Counted from the first letter of the stretch, positions 17,816 to 27,465 are shown. The stretch is 64,000 nucleotides of DNA from Nocardia fluminea (GCF_002846365.1 NZ_PJMW01000002.1:2170001-2234000), one strand, 5' to 3'. Numbers and translations: made by a program. The notes: generated from the letters alone by a model not told the origin.

Positions 17816-17856
17816 CCGAAGGGCCTGATCCATGACGAGGGGATCAGGCCCTTCGG
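17816..17856 (+). terminator. strong terminator after the small peptide gene
   Basis: Perfect 15-bp stem CCGAAGGGCCTGATC / GATCAGGCCCTTCGG with an 11-nt loop, followed by a short TATTGT run. Confidence 0.88.
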
Positions 17857-17870
17857 TATTGTCAGCGACA

Positions 17871-18503
17871 ATGTCACAGGATGCGAATACGGGACGAATG
17901 TATGCCGGGCAACCCGTAGAGGACCGGCAACGCCAGCGGCGTGCGCGTTTTCTGGAGTCAGGCCTGACGGTCTTCGCGCGCGACGGGTACGCCAACAGTT
18001 CGGTCGGTGCCATCTGTAAGGACGCGGGACTATCGTCTCGACAGTTCTACGAGGAGTTCACCGGTCGCGAATCCTTGCTGCTGGAGCTGTACGAACAGAT
18101 CGACCGGCATTCACGCGAGGCGGTGGCTACCGCGCTCGAGGACAAGTCCGAGGCGACCGTGCTCGAGCAGATCGACGCGGCCGTGCGGGCCTACGTCGAG
18201 TCGATCGGCACCGATCCGCGCAAGGCGCGGGTCGCGTTGGTCGAAGTGGTCGGCGCCGGCCCCAAGGTCGAGAAGTTTCGTCTGGAACTGCGCCGCGTAT
18301 GGGGTTCGCTGCTGGCCAGCGCCGCCGAGGACGCGGCCATGCACGGCGAAATCCCGGCCGGCGACTACGAATTGCGAGTGCTCGCCATCATCGGCGCGGT
18401 GAACTACGTGGTCGACGGCTGGAGCGGCAGCGACCCACGCCCGCCGCTCGACGAGGTGATCAAGGTGCTGAGCCGGGTGATCCTGGGCGCGGTCGGGGCT
18501 TGA
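17871..18503 (+). CDS. TetR family transcriptional regulator
   Basis: 210 aa. The N-terminal TetR helix-turn-helix covers ~20-65 (FARDGYANSSVGAICKDAGL, then SSRQFYEEF). The C-terminal ligand domain is helical with ETDP-like VESIGTDPRKARVALVE. ATG 17871 is used because an upstream in-frame ATG (17832) falls inside the terminator hairpin. Its stop overlaps the start of the following alpha/beta hydrolase (TGATG), so the pair is coupled and the regulator probably controls that hydrolase. Confidence 0.9.
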   Translation: MSQDANTGRMYAGQPVEDRQRQRRARFLESGLTVFARDGYANSSVGAICKDAGLSSRQFYEEFTGRESLLLELYEQIDRHSREAVATALEDKSEATVLEQIDAAVRAYVESIGTDPRKARVALVEVVGAGPKVEKFRLELRRVWGSLLASAAEDAAMHGEIPAGDYELRVLAIIGAVNYVVDGWSGSDPRPPLDEVIKVLSRVILGAVGA

Positions 18504-19372
18504 TGGCGCGGGTCGAGATCGTCCCGATCCAAGTACCCGACGGCAGCACCTTGCCGGTGCGGCTCATTCCGGCCACCGGCGCACACCGGCATCCGGTCAC
18601 CCCGGACGCGCCGCGCCCGGTCGTGGTGATCGTCCCCGGGCTGGCCGTGCCCGGCGAGTTCTACGAGTATTTCGGACATCGGTTGGCCGCCTGCGGATTC
18701 GATGTCGCCATCGGCGAACTGCGTGGTCAGGGCGAGAGCACCTACCGTCCCGGCGCCGAGAGCACCTACGGCTACCACGAACTGGTCTCGGTGGACTTTC
18801 CGGCGATGCTGGCCGCGGTACGCAACCGGTTCCCGGCCAGCACGCCGTACCTGCTCGGTCACAGCATGGGCGGGCAGCTCGCCGCGATGTACGCGGCCCG
18901 GGTGCGCGGCAGACTCGGCGGCCTGATCCTGGTCGCCTCCGGCACACCGTATTTCCGTGGCTATCGCGGGGTGTTCGGCCCGGGCGTGCTGATGGGCACC
19001 GCGGCGGTGGCGGTCGCGTCGAACCTGGCCGGGTTCTGGCCGGGGGACCTGCTCGGCAAGCGCGCCTACGGCAGACAGTCCAAGGTTCTCATGTCGGACT
19101 GGGCCAGGCTGGCGCGTACCGGGCGTTTCGTGCCCGTCGGCGCCGATATCGACTACGACGAACGGATGTCACGGCTGAAGTTCCCGGTGCTGTCGATCAC
19201 CGTCGCCGGTGACGACATGGCCCCGCAGACCTCCGCCGACCACCTGCTCGGCAAGCTGCCCGGCGCGCAGATCACCCGGTGGTTCCAGCCGGAGGCCCTC
19301 GGGCACAACGGCTGGATCACCAATCCGGACTCCACCGTCGACGCGGTGGAGAAGTGGTTGCGCGACCGCTGA
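18503..19372 (+). CDS. alpha/beta fold hydrolase (monoacylglycerol-lipase-like)
   Basis: 289 aa. VVIVPGLAVPG carries the oxyanion region, LLGHSMGGQLAAMYAAR the Ser nucleophile (~120), SITVAGDDMAP the acid and EALGHNGWI the His. It has no signal peptide and is cytoplasmic. The arrangement is like serine aminopeptidase S33 / monoacylglycerol lipases. Start ATG 18503 overlaps the TetR stop. Substrate unknown. Confidence 0.85.
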   Translation: MARVEIVPIQVPDGSTLPVRLIPATGAHRHPVTPDAPRPVVVIVPGLAVPGEFYEYFGHRLAACGFDVAIGELRGQGESTYRPGAESTYGYHELVSVDFPAMLAAVRNRFPASTPYLLGHSMGGQLAAMYAARVRGRLGGLILVASGTPYFRGYRGVFGPGVLMGTAAVAVASNLAGFWPGDLLGKRAYGRQSKVLMSDWARLARTGRFVPVGADIDYDERMSRLKFPVLSITVAGDDMAPQTSADHLLGKLPGAQITRWFQPEALGHNGWITNPDSTVDAVEKWLRDR

Positions 19373-19374
19373 AC

Positions 19375-21441
19375 TCAGGCCGAGCGGCGGCCTTCGATCA
19401 GCATCTGAATGAAGAACTCGTAGACCAGCGCGGACAGGTACGCCGACTGCTTGTTGTCGGCGGCGCCGCCGTGACCACCCTCGATGTTCTCGTAGTACCA
19501 GACGGTGCGGTCCTGGGACTCGAGGAGCGCGGCCATCTTTCGCGCGTGCCCGGGATGGACCCGATCGTCGCGGGTGGAGGTGGCCAGCAGGATCGGCGGG
19601 TACTGCTTACCGGTGTCGGTGTTCTGGTACGGCGAGTACTCGCTGATGTAGGCCCACTCCTCCGGCTTCTCCGGGTCACCGTATTCGGCGACCCACGACG
19701 CGCCGGCCAGCAGCAGGTGATAGCGCTTCATGTCCAGTAGCGGCACCTGGCAGACGATGGCGCCGAACAGTTCCGGGTAGCGGGTGAGCATCACGCCCAT
19801 CAGCAGACCGCCGTTGCTGCCGCCGATCGCACCGAGCCGGTCGGGGGTGGTGATTCCCCGGGTCACCAGGTCGCGGGCGATCGCCGCGAAGTCCTCGAAG
19901 GCGCGGTGGCGGTGCTCTTTCAGTGCGGCCGTGTGCCATTCGGGTCCGTACTCGCCGCCGCCGCGGATGTTGGCCATCACGTAGGTGCCGCCGCGTTCGA
20001 GCCAGTTCATGCCCGCCGAGCCGAGATAGGCGGGGGTCTTGGAGATCTCGAAGCCGCCGTACCCGTTCATGATCGTCGGGCCCGGTGTGCCGCGCCGGTC
20101 ACGATGACGGATCACGAAGTAGGGCACTGCGGTTCCGTCGTCGGAGGTCGCGAAGAACTGCTCGGTCTCGATGCCGGTGGCGTCGAAGTAGCCGGGCGCC
20201 TGCTTCAAGATGACCGCGGTGTCGCCGATCGCGCTGCTGAGCAACGTGGTGGGCGTGGTGAAACCAGTTGTGGTGAGCATGAACTCGTCGCCGCCCTCGA
20301 GCGGGTCCAGGTTGGCCACCGAGGTGGACGACATGGCGGGGGAGTCGGTGAGCTCGCTGCTCGCCCAGCCGTCCGGGCCGGGGGTGAGCACGCGGAACCC
20401 GGTCTGCACGTCTTGCAGCGTGGTGAGGATCAAGTGGTTCTCGGTCCATCCCCACGATTCCAGCGAGGTGTGGGGATCGGGGGCGAAGAGCACTTCGAAT
20501 TCTCTCGCACCCGAGAGGAATTCGTTCAGATCGGTGACCAGCAGACTGCCGGGCGCGAAAGTGGTGTCGCCCGGTGTCCACGCGGTCTTCAAGCGCACGA
20601 GCAGCCAGTCGCGGTACCAGTCCACATCCGCGTCGGTGGGGGTCTCGATCAAGCGCCACTCGCCATCGTCGAGCAGCGACACCTCGCTGTTGAAGAAGTC
20701 CGTCGACCGGTGCAGATAGTGCCGCTCGTAGCCGGGGTGACGGTCGTACCCGGCGCCGATCGAGACGTCACTGGATTTGCCCTCGAACACCGTTTCGGCG
20801 GCGGCCAGGTCGGTGCCGCGACGCCAGCGCTTGGCGATGCGCGGGTACCCGGAATCGGTGAGTGACCCCGGGCCGAAATCGGTGCCGATGTAGACGGTGT
20901 CGGCATCGATCCAGCCGATCCGCGACTTCGCCTCCGCGACGAAGAAGCCGCCGTCCTCGGGTGCGATGAATCGCCGTGTGGTCAGGTCGAATTCGCGTTC
21001 AACGGTCGCGTCGGCGCCCCCGCGGGACAAATGGATGATGGCCCGCTCCTGCGACGGCCGCAGCACCGCCGCGCCCGCCCACACCCAGTTCTCCCCGTCT
21101 GCCTCGGCGAGCGCGTCGACGTCGATCAGCACATCCCATTCGGGTGCGTCGGTGGCGTAGGACTCGAACGTGGTCCGCCGCCACAGCCCTCGCTGGTGCT
21201 CGGCATCACGCCAGAAGTTGTACAGCCACGGCCCACGCCTGCCGGGGTAGGCGATCTTGGTGTCGTCGTCGAGCATCGCCAGTACGCGACGCTCCATCTC
21301 GGCGAATCGGTCGGTCGCCGCGAACCGCCGCCCCACTATGTCGTTGCGGGCGCGCGCCCAGTCCAGCGCGCCCTCGTCGGTCACGTCCTCGAGCCAGAGA
21401 TAGGGATCGGTCACGTTCTGCTCAACGCCGCTCATCCTCAT
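19375..21441 (-). CDS. prolyl oligopeptidase family S9 serine peptidase
   Basis: 688 aa, full length for prolyl oligopeptidase. The N terminus DPYLWLEDV and the seven-bladed propeller region (~60-400) precede the catalytic domain: GAIGGSNGGLLMGV with the nucleophile Ser, TSTRDDRVHPGHARKM with the acid Asp, and IEGGHGGAADNKQSAY with His. The order Ser-Asp-His is as in the family. No signal peptide, so likely cytoplasmic, cutting short Pro-containing peptides. It is convergent with the hydrolase gene, 2 bp between stops. Confidence 0.93.
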   Translation of the reverse strand: MRMSGVEQNVTDPYLWLEDVTDEGALDWARARNDIVGRRFAATDRFAEMERRVLAMLDDDTKIAYPGRRGPWLYNFWRDAEHQRGLWRRTTFESYATDAPEWDVLIDVDALAEADGENWVWAGAAVLRPSQERAIIHLSRGGADATVEREFDLTTRRFIAPEDGGFFVAEAKSRIGWIDADTVYIGTDFGPGSLTDSGYPRIAKRWRRGTDLAAAETVFEGKSSDVSIGAGYDRHPGYERHYLHRSTDFFNSEVSLLDDGEWRLIETPTDADVDWYRDWLLVRLKTAWTPGDTTFAPGSLLVTDLNEFLSGAREFEVLFAPDPHTSLESWGWTENHLILTTLQDVQTGFRVLTPGPDGWASSELTDSPAMSSTSVANLDPLEGGDEFMLTTTGFTTPTTLLSSAIGDTAVILKQAPGYFDATGIETEQFFATSDDGTAVPYFVIRHRDRRGTPGPTIMNGYGGFEISKTPAYLGSAGMNWLERGGTYVMANIRGGGEYGPEWHTAALKEHRHRAFEDFAAIARDLVTRGITTPDRLGAIGGSNGGLLMGVMLTRYPELFGAIVCQVPLLDMKRYHLLLAGASWVAEYGDPEKPEEWAYISEYSPYQNTDTGKQYPPILLATSTRDDRVHPGHARKMAALLESQDRTVWYYENIEGGHGGAADNKQSAYLSALVYEFFIQMLIEGRRSA

Positions 21442-21507
21442 ATTGTTGCCGATGTGCGGATTCGCCTGGCGGGCGCGCTGGTGACCCGGGCCGATGCCGG
21501 ATTCGGC

Positions 21508-22038
21508 TCACCAGTGGTGCGCGACGTCGACAACCACGCGCGCCGGGCTGTCGAGGGTGCTCACGCGGAACGGGAGGCGGGCGCGGGTGCCGAGGCCGAC
21601 GGTGGTCCGGCCTTCGAACGAGCCGGCGAACGCGACTTGGCGAAACGTCGGATAGCCGTTCGTCGAGAGCAGTTCGGTGCGGTTCGACGGGGTGTAGGTG
21701 CTGTTGCCCGCGTCGTCGTAGGCGGGAGCCAGGACCGTGATCTGGAGGAAGGCGCCGCCGCGGAGGGGGACGGGCGCGCCGGAACCATCCTGGGTGACGG
21801 TGCCGACGTACCCGGCCTGATACCCCGCGACGGGACCGGACAGGTCGATGACGAGTCGGTCGAAGCACTCGTGGCGGCCCGCGCGAACATCGGTGACGGT
21901 GGCGGCGGAGTAGTGGGAGGACGTTCGGTCCTGGGACCCCCAGCCGAGTCCGCAGTAGGACGGGGTGGCGGCAGCGGGCAGGGTCGACAGGCCGGCGCAG
22001 ACGGCGAGGGTGGCGAGCAGGACGAGGAAGCGACGCAC
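21508..22038 (-). CDS. secreted AMIN-like domain protein
   Basis: 176 aa. A Sec signal peptide (MRRFLVLLATLAVCAGLSTL, cleavage after AAA) is followed by one ~145-aa beta domain with the pattern of the actinobacterial AMIN-like family (DRLVIDLSGPVAGYQAGYVG, LRGGAFLQITV, VDVAHHW). Two Cys (SYCGLGW, HECFDRL) may pair. It is exported, perhaps to the cell wall; the role of the family is unknown. Confidence 0.82.
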   Translation of the reverse strand: MRRFLVLLATLAVCAGLSTLPAAATPSYCGLGWGSQDRTSSHYSAATVTDVRAGRHECFDRLVIDLSGPVAGYQAGYVGTVTQDGSGAPVPLRGGAFLQITVLAPAYDDAGNSTYTPSNRTELLSTNGYPTFRQVAFAGSFEGRTTVGLGTRARLPFRVSTLDSPARVVVDVAHHW

Positions 22039-22177
22039 GTCGCACCGCCTTCGATCAGGGCTTTACGGGGCCAGCGGAGCAGTACCGATTTATCGGCCGG
22101 CTCGGGTGTCGCGTTAGCGCGGTCCGGGGTCGAATGCGCCGCGAAACGTAGGATCACAGGTCACGAGTCGACCGGAG

Positions 22178-23153
22178 GTGGATGTGTTCCTGTGGGAGCA
22201 GCACTGTTGTCTGCCGTTGCGGCACACGGCGCGGGTCGCCGAACTGGCTCGGTATCCGCTGGGGTCGTATCTGTCGGTGAATGTCGGGTATTCGGCGCAG
22301 TCCAAGGATGATTCGCTGGCCCTGCTGCACCGGTTCCGGGACGACGCGGCGGCGGATCCGCGGTTCCGGCTGGTCGACCGGGCGGGCCGGATCGGCGCGC
22401 CGGAGGTGATCTCGCTGGCCTTCGACCTGGAGGATTCCGGGCCGCTCGACGGCGATCTCGACAACGTCGAGCTGTTCTACGACCTCGGTGTGCGTTCACT
22501 GCTGCCCACCTACAACCATGTCAACGCGGCGGGCTGCGGTTGCCTCGACACCGAGGACACCGGGCTCACCGGGTACGGAAAAGACTTGGTGCGCAAGCTG
22601 AACGAGGTCGGGATGTTCGCCGACGGATCGCACTGCTCGCGTCGTACCGGGCTCGATATCGCCACGCACACCGCTGTCCCGATGATCTACAGTCACTCGA
22701 ATTTCGCGGCGCTGTGGGAACATCCGCGCAACATCACCGATGAGCAGGCGCGCGCGTGTGCCGCCACCGGCGGGGTGATCGGCGTCAACGGTGTCGGTAT
22801 CTTCCTCGGCCGCAACGAGCCCGCCGCCCGCGCCGAGCGGGTCGCGGCGATCGCCGACCACATCAGCTACGGCGTCGACCTGGTCGGAATCGATCACATC
22901 GGGATCGGGTCGGACTTTTCGTTCGACGGCCAGGAGTTCAACGACGAGATCCGCGACAACCCGGCCGCGTTCTCCGAGTCCTACACGAAGTGGGGCCCGC
23001 TCCAGTGGACCCCGCCCGAGGACCTGCTCGGTGAATCCGACGTCCCCGGCCTGGACGAACTCCTCGCCGCCCGCGGGTTTCACGCCCACCGAGCGCGCGG
23101 CGATCTTCGGCGGCAACTTCGCCAGGGCCGCGCGCCACGTCTGGCGTGAATGA
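22178..23153 (+). pseudogene. membrane dipeptidase (peptidase M19) with 3' frameshift
   Basis: The frame from GTG 22178 (or GTG 22184, better spaced from GGAGGTG) codes for an M19 metallodipeptidase: IYSHSNFAALWEHPRN and GIDHIGIGSDFSFDGQEF carry metal-ligand His residues, with an acidic ligand near AFDLEDSG. At GGG 23075-23077 the family C terminus switches frame: the expected GFTPTERAAIFGGNFAR, ending HVWRE, is read one frame over, stopping at 23153, while the original frame becomes arginine-rich. Removing a single G restores a complete ~325-aa enzyme. It is either a genuine inactivating insertion or a sequence error. The N-terminal HxD of the family is replaced by EQHCCLP. Confidence 0.75.
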
Positions 23154-23253
23154 GACCTCGCGCGGCGGGGGACCGGTGGGCGGTCGGGGGCGCATCTCAC
23201 CTATGTGGGGGACGGGTGGGTGAACTCCTCGAAACAGAGTTAGGCTCGGTGAC

Positions 23254-24657
23254 GTGACTTCCCACTACGATGTCGTCGTTCTCGGCGCTGGTCCCGGCGG
23301 ATATGTCGCCGCGATCCGTGCCGCTCAACTCGGCCTGCGAACAGCGATTGTCGAGCAGAAATACTGGGGTGGCGTGTGCCTGAACGTGGGCTGCATCCCG
23401 TCCAAGGCACTGCTGCGCAACGCCGAGCTGGCCCATATCTTCCAGAAGGAAGCCAAGACCTTCGGCATCTCCGGTGATGTCAGCTTCGACTTCGGTGCCG
23501 CCTTCGATCGCAGCCGCAAGGTGGCCGACGGCCGGGTCAAGGGCGTGCACTTCCTGATGAAGAAGAACAAGATCGACGAGTTCGACGGCCTCGGTACCTT
23601 CACCGGCCCGAACTCGATCGACGTCGCGCGCACCTTGGGCGGCGCCGAGACGATCACGTTCGACAACGTCATCATCGCCACCGGCACCACCACCAAGCTG
23701 CTGCCGGGCACCCAGCTCTCCGAGAACGTGGTCACCTACGAGGAGCAGATCCTCACACGCGACCTACCCGGCTCGATTCTCATCGTCGGCGCGGGCGCGA
23801 TCGGCATGGAGTTCGCCTACGTCCTCAAGAACTACGGTGTCGACGTGCGGATCGTGGAGTTCCTCGACCGTGCGCTGCCCAACGAGGACGCCGACGTCTC
23901 CAAGGAGATCACCAAGCAGTACAAGAAGCTCGGCGTCACCATCAGCACCGGTGCGGCCGTGCAGTCGATCGACGACGACGGCTCCAAGGTCACCGTCCAG
24001 ATCAAGGACAACAAGTCCGGCTCGATCGAGACCGTCACCGTCGACAAGGTGCTGCAGGCCGTCGGCTTCGCGCCGCGGGTGGAGGGCTACGGCCTGGAGA
24101 CCACCGGCGTCGCGCTCACCGACCGTGGTGCCATCGAGATCGACGACTACATGCGCACCAATGTGGGCCACATCTACGCGATCGGTGACGTCACCGCCAA
24201 GTTGCAGCTCGCCCACGTGGCGGAGGCGCAGGGCGTGGTCGCGGCCGAGACCATCGGTGGTGCCGAGACGATGACCCTCGGCGACTACCGGATGATGCCG
24301 CGCGCCACCTTCTGCCAGCCGCAGGTCGCCAGCTTCGGTCTCACCGAGCAGCAGGCCCGCGACGAGGGCTACGACGTGCAGGTCGCGAACTTCCCGTTCC
24401 AGGCCAACGGCAAGGCCCACGGCCTCGGCGATCCGACCGGCTTCGTGAAGCTGATCGCCGACGGCGAGCACGGCGAGCTCATCGGCGGCCACCTGATCGG
24501 TCCCGACGTGTCCGAGCTGCTGCCGGAACTGACCCTCGCCCAGAAGTGGGATCTCACCGTCAACGAGGTGGCCCGTAATGTGCACACTCATCCGACGCTG
24601 AGCGAAGCGGTGCAGGAAGCGATCCACGGCCTCGCGGGCCACATGATCAACTTCTGA
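23254..24657 (+). CDS. lpd: dihydrolipoyl dehydrogenase
   Basis: 467 aa. FAD motif [15 protein letters not shown] (~11-25), redox disulfide C42-C47 in [16 protein letters not shown] motif [14 protein letters not shown] (~176-189), FAD-closing [18 protein letters not shown] (~308-325) and the active His-Glu [14 protein letters not shown] near the C terminus. It reoxidises dihydrolipoamide of 2-oxoacid dehydrogenase complexes; in mycobacteria the same enzyme also serves a peroxynitrite reductase system. It is a single gene with a strong terminator. GTG start follows the spacer after the dipeptidase. Confidence 0.96.
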   Translation: MTSHYDVVVLGAGPGGYVAAIRAAQLGLRTAIVEQKYWGGVCLNVGCIPSKALLRNAELAHIFQKEAKTFGISGDVSFDFGAAFDRSRKVADGRVKGVHFLMKKNKIDEFDGLGTFTGPNSIDVARTLGGAETITFDNVIIATGTTTKLLPGTQLSENVVTYEEQILTRDLPGSILIVGAGAIGMEFAYVLKNYGVDVRIVEFLDRALPNEDADVSKEITKQYKKLGVTISTGAAVQSIDDDGSKVTVQIKDNKSGSIETVTVDKVLQAVGFAPRVEGYGLETTGVALTDRGAIEIDDYMRTNVGHIYAIGDVTAKLQLAHVAEAQGVVAAETIGGAETMTLGDYRMMPRATFCQPQVASFGLTEQQARDEGYDVQVANFPFQANGKAHGLGDPTGFVKLIADGEHGELIGGHLIGPDVSELLPELTLAQKWDLTVNEVARNVHTHPTLSEAVQEAIHGLAGHMINF

Positions 24658-24668
24658 GATAGCAGCCG

Positions 24669-24704
24669 AAAGGGCCGGGCACGCGATCGCGTGCCCGGCC
24701 CTTT
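24669..24704 (+). terminator. lpd terminator
   Basis: A perfect 36-bp palindrome with arms AAAGGGCCGGGCACGC and its complement, starting 12 bp after the lpd stop, followed by TTTCTATTTGG. Confidence 0.9.
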
Positions 24705-24885
24705 GGTTTCTATTTGGTCTTTTTCCGGGCGTTGATTTGGTGAATCGGGGTCTGTACCACGATGATCGACAACACCTTCAGGTATCTGCTCCACGCTCGT
24801 GTTCGGCATGTTCGTGTTCCATGAGATGGTCCCCTCACCCGGGTTGACTCGCGGTGGCGGGCACGGTTGAGAGGTACGAAACTCG

Positions 24886-25380
24886 ATGAGCATTCTCGGT
24901 TGGACAGGACGATTCGCGGCGATCGCCGCAATCGCTGTGGCCGGACTCGGTACGGTGACGCCGGCCGTTGCTGAACCTCTTTTCCCCGGTGGGCCGGACA
25001 TTCCCGGTGTCCCCGCCATCGTTCCCACCGCATCGCCGTGCCCGGTCGTCGAGGCCAGGGCGTGCATGCGGTTGTCCACGAACGAGGCATGGCTGGTCGA
25101 CAACGGCCGGGTGATCTTCGGACCCACGCCGATCTCGCACGGCATGGCGGGTTACGAAACACCGCCCGCGGTGACCAGGATTTCCTTCAAGCGGGAATTC
25201 CACTGGAGCACGATGCACAATGCGCCGATGCGCTGGGCCACGTTCTTCAACGGCGACATGGCATTCCACGTCGGCCCGGTCGATTCCAAATCACACGGTT
25301 GTGTGCGTATGACCGAGGACGGCGCCCACCGTTTCTTCGACTACCTGAACCCGGGCGACATCACCCAGGTCATCGTGTAG
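24886..25380 (+). CDS. secreted L,D-transpeptidase-like protein (YkuD)
   Basis: 164 aa. Signal peptide (residues ~1-29, ending VTPAVA). The catalytic motif is HVGPVDSKSHGCVRM, with H128, H137, C139 and R141 as in YkuD domains that form 3-3 cross-links in peptidoglycan. It is short: no immunoglobulin-like domains and a compact YkuD core, like the small actinobacterial group rather than LdtMt2. Two further Cys (C52, C60) could pair. It acts outside the membrane. Adjacent to a polysaccharide deacetylase, so both may act on the cell envelope. Confidence 0.85.
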   Translation: MSILGWTGRFAAIAAIAVAGLGTVTPAVAEPLFPGGPDIPGVPAIVPTASPCPVVEARACMRLSTNEAWLVDNGRVIFGPTPISHGMAGYETPPAVTRISFKREFHWSTMHNAPMRWATFFNGDMAFHVGPVDSKSHGCVRMTEDGAHRFFDYLNPGDITQVIV

Positions 25381-25392
25381 TCACCCGGACAG

Positions 25393-25419
25393 CTCACCGG
25401 GCCGAATCGGCCCGGTGAG
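25393..25419 (+). terminator. terminator after the L,D-transpeptidase gene
   Basis: CTCACCGGGCCGA / TCGGCCCGGTGAG, 13-bp arms around one base, 12 bp after the stop. It covers a GTG (25415) in frame with the next gene, which argues for the ATG at 25433 as that gene's start. Confidence 0.75.
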
Positions 25420-25432
25420 TTACCGTCTGTCC

Positions 25433-26128
25433 ATGCGTCGGTGGTTGGTGGGCGGGATTATCGGCATCGTCGTGATTGCGGCGGTGCTGTCCGGTCTGTA
25501 CGTGTTGATGAATTCGCGGACCTATCAGGTGGCGGGGCGACTGGTCGATCGGGTCGAGACCGAGGACAAGGTCGTCGCGCTGACCTTCGACGACGGTCCT
25601 ACCGTGCGAACGCCGGAAGTGTTGCGGACACTGGCGCAAGCGCAGGTGCCCGCGACCTTCTATCTGGTCGGCGAGGACTTGGCCGCGCATCCCGAATACG
25701 GGGCGGCGATCGTGGCCGCGGGCCACGAGATCGGGAACCACTCGTATACGCACCGGCGCATGGTGCTGGTTTCCGGCGACACTGTGCGCGACGAGATCGA
25801 GCGGACCGACGCCGAGATCCGTCGCGCCGGATATCCGGGGCCGATCAGTTTCCGTCCGCCGTACGGCAAGAAACTGTGGACGCTGCCCCACTACCTCGCC
25901 GACCACGATCGCACCACGGTGACCTGGGACGTGGAACCCGACTCCGCGGGCGGCGCGTCCCGGGAGGCCATCGTCGGCGACACCGTCGCCCAGGCTCGGC
26001 CGGGCTCGATCATCCTGTTGCACGTCATGCACGGCCAGGAGTCTCTTGCCGCGGTGCCGGAGATCGTGGCGGGTTTGCGCGCGCGGGGCTATCGATTCGT
26101 CACTGTCTCGGAGCTGCTCGCGCGCTGA
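25433..26128 (+). CDS. membrane-anchored polysaccharide deacetylase (NodB/CE4)
   Basis: 231 aa. One N-terminal helix (WLVGGIIGIVVIAAVLSGLY) anchors a CE4 domain facing outward. Motif 1 TFDDGP, motif 2 H(S/T)xxH seen as NHSYTH, motif 3 FRPPYGK, motif 4 TWDVEPDS, motif 5 IILLHVM are all present. It would deacetylate N-acetylglucosamine or muramic residues of cell-wall glycans. The 3' end overlaps the convergent HxlR gene by 29 bp. Confidence 0.88.
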   Translation: MRRWLVGGIIGIVVIAAVLSGLYVLMNSRTYQVAGRLVDRVETEDKVVALTFDDGPTVRTPEVLRTLAQAQVPATFYLVGEDLAAHPEYGAAIVAAGHEIGNHSYTHRRMVLVSGDTVRDEIERTDAEIRRAGYPGPISFRPPYGKKLWTLPHYLADHDRTTVTWDVEPDSAGGASREAIVGDTVAQARPGSIILLHVMHGQESLAAVPEIVAGLRARGYRFVTVSELLAR

Positions 26129-26537
26129 GCTGCTCCTGGTCGATGCCGCCCGCGCGGTGGTAGCTGTCCTGTGCCGCGCGGACGGTGTCCATATTCGATT
26201 CCAGCACCACGATCAGCGCTTCCAGCCGCTCGGCGACTGTCCTGCCCAGTTCCGTGAGGGTGTATTCGACGCGGGGCGGGATCGCCTCGAGGACCTCGCG
26301 ATGGACCATGCCGTCGCGTTCGAGCGCCTGCAGGGTCTGCGAGAGCATGCGCTCGCTCACGCCGTCGACCCGGCGGCGCAGGGCACTGAAGCGGACGGGA
26401 CCGTCGCGGAGCGCGACCAGGGCGAGCACGCCCCAGCGGCCGGTGACGTCCTGCAGGACGAGGCGGGAACCGCAATTGCGCGCGAAGACGTCGGCTTCCA
26501 GCGTGGGGTCGTGGTCCGCGGGGGTCGTCTCGGGCAT
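26100..26537 (-). CDS. HxlR family transcriptional regulator
   Basis: 145 aa. A single HxlR winged helix: RWGVLALVALRDGPVRFSAL (~34-53), VDGVSERMLSQTLQALERDG (~57-76), PPRVEYTLTELG (~87-98). C17 at an HxlR-typical N-terminal site could sense oxidants or electrophiles (ARNCGSR). It diverges from the SDR gene, with candidate operators in the 88-bp spacer. Confidence 0.88.
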   Translation of the reverse strand: MPETTPADHDPTLEADVFARNCGSRLVLQDVTGRWGVLALVALRDGPVRFSALRRRVDGVSERMLSQTLQALERDGMVHREVLEAIPPRVEYTLTELGRTVAERLEALIVVLESNMDTVRAAQDSYHRAGGIDQEQLSARAAPRQ

Positions 26538-26562
26538 GGATCCATCCTACCCACTTGACGCA

Positions 26563-26603
26563 AGTGCTCACCGAAGGCATAGTGCTTACTAATAGTTAGT
26601 GCT
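26563..26603. promoter_or_regulatory. repeat/dyad cluster between the HxlR and SDR genes
   Basis: Three direct copies of AGTGCT (26563, 26581, 26598; 17-18 bp apart) and a dyad ACTAA-TAG-TTAGT (26588-26600). TTGACG (26555-26560), 17 bp, CATAGT (26578-26583) could be the promoter of the SDR gene, so a regulator bound here would block it. Confidence 0.5.
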
Positions 26604-26625
26604 TGTATCAATGGTGGAGGTAGCA

Positions 26626-27465
26626 ATGACCGTGGCAGTGACAGCAGCAGGCGGACAGCTCGGCCGGTTGGTCGTGGAGGCTCTGCTCGACGCAGGCGAA
26701 CGACCGGTCGCGATCGTGCGCGATCCGGGCAAGGTGGCCGACCTCGCCGCGCGCGGTGCGCAGGTGCGGCAAGCGTCCTACGACGATCCGGCCGCCCTCG
26801 ACGCGGCCCTGGCCGGGGTGGACCGCGTGCTGCTGATCTCGGGCAACGAGTTCGGCAAACGGGTCGCCCAGCACACCAATGTTCTGCGCGCCGCCGAGCG
26901 GGCGAAGGTGCGGCTGCTGGCCTACACCAGCATTCCGCGCGCCGACAGCAACCCGATGCTGCTGGCTGCCGAGCACCGCGGTACCGAAGAGGTGCTGGCG
27001 GGCGCCGCCGTGCCGACGGTGTTGCTGCGCAACAGCTGGTACTGGGAGAACTACACCGGCGCTGCCGCGAACGCGGCCGAGTCCGGCGTGCTCTACGGCG
27101 CGATGGCTCAGGGCCGCGTCTCCGGCGCCGCGCGCGCCGACTACGCCGAGGCGGCCGCGCGCGTACTGACCGGCGAGGGCCACGAAGGCCGGGTCTACGA
27201 GCTGGGCGGCGACGAGGCGCTGACCGGTGCGGACCTCGCGGCCGCGGTAGCCGAGGCGAAGGGCTCCCCGGTTCGCTACGCGGACCTTTCCAAGGACGAC
27301 TACGCGGCGGCCCTGCGCGCGGCAGGCCTCGAGGAGCAGTACGCCGCAGCTCTCGCCGACGCCGACGCCGGCATCGGCGAGGGCCTGCTGGAGGTAACCA
27401 CGGGCGATCTGACCAAGCTCCTCGGCCGCCCGGCGACCCCTGCGGCCACGGTCTTCGCGCAGTAG
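26626..27465 (+). CDS. NmrA/QorB-like SDR family oxidoreductase
   Basis: 279 aa atypical short-chain dehydrogenase. N-terminal NAD(P) motif VTAAGGQLGRLVVEALL, then RDPGKVADLAARGAQVRQ as in NmrA/QorB quinone reductases, and RNSWYWENYTG in the middle as in that group. ATG 26626 has GGAGG 5 bp upstream. QorB-type enzymes reduce quinones with NADPH, and a divergent HxlR regulator is their usual partner, so a role against quinones or other electrophiles is likely. Confidence 0.88.
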   Translation: MTVAVTAAGGQLGRLVVEALLDAGERPVAIVRDPGKVADLAARGAQVRQASYDDPAALDAALAGVDRVLLISGNEFGKRVAQHTNVLRAAERAKVRLLAYTSIPRADSNPMLLAAEHRGTEEVLAGAAVPTVLLRNSWYWENYTGAAANAAESGVLYGAMAQGRVSGAARADYAEAAARVLTGEGHEGRVYELGGDEALTGADLAAAVAEAKGSPVRYADLSKDDYAAALRAAGLEEQYAAALADADAGIGEGLLEVTTGDLTKLLGRPATPAATVFAQ

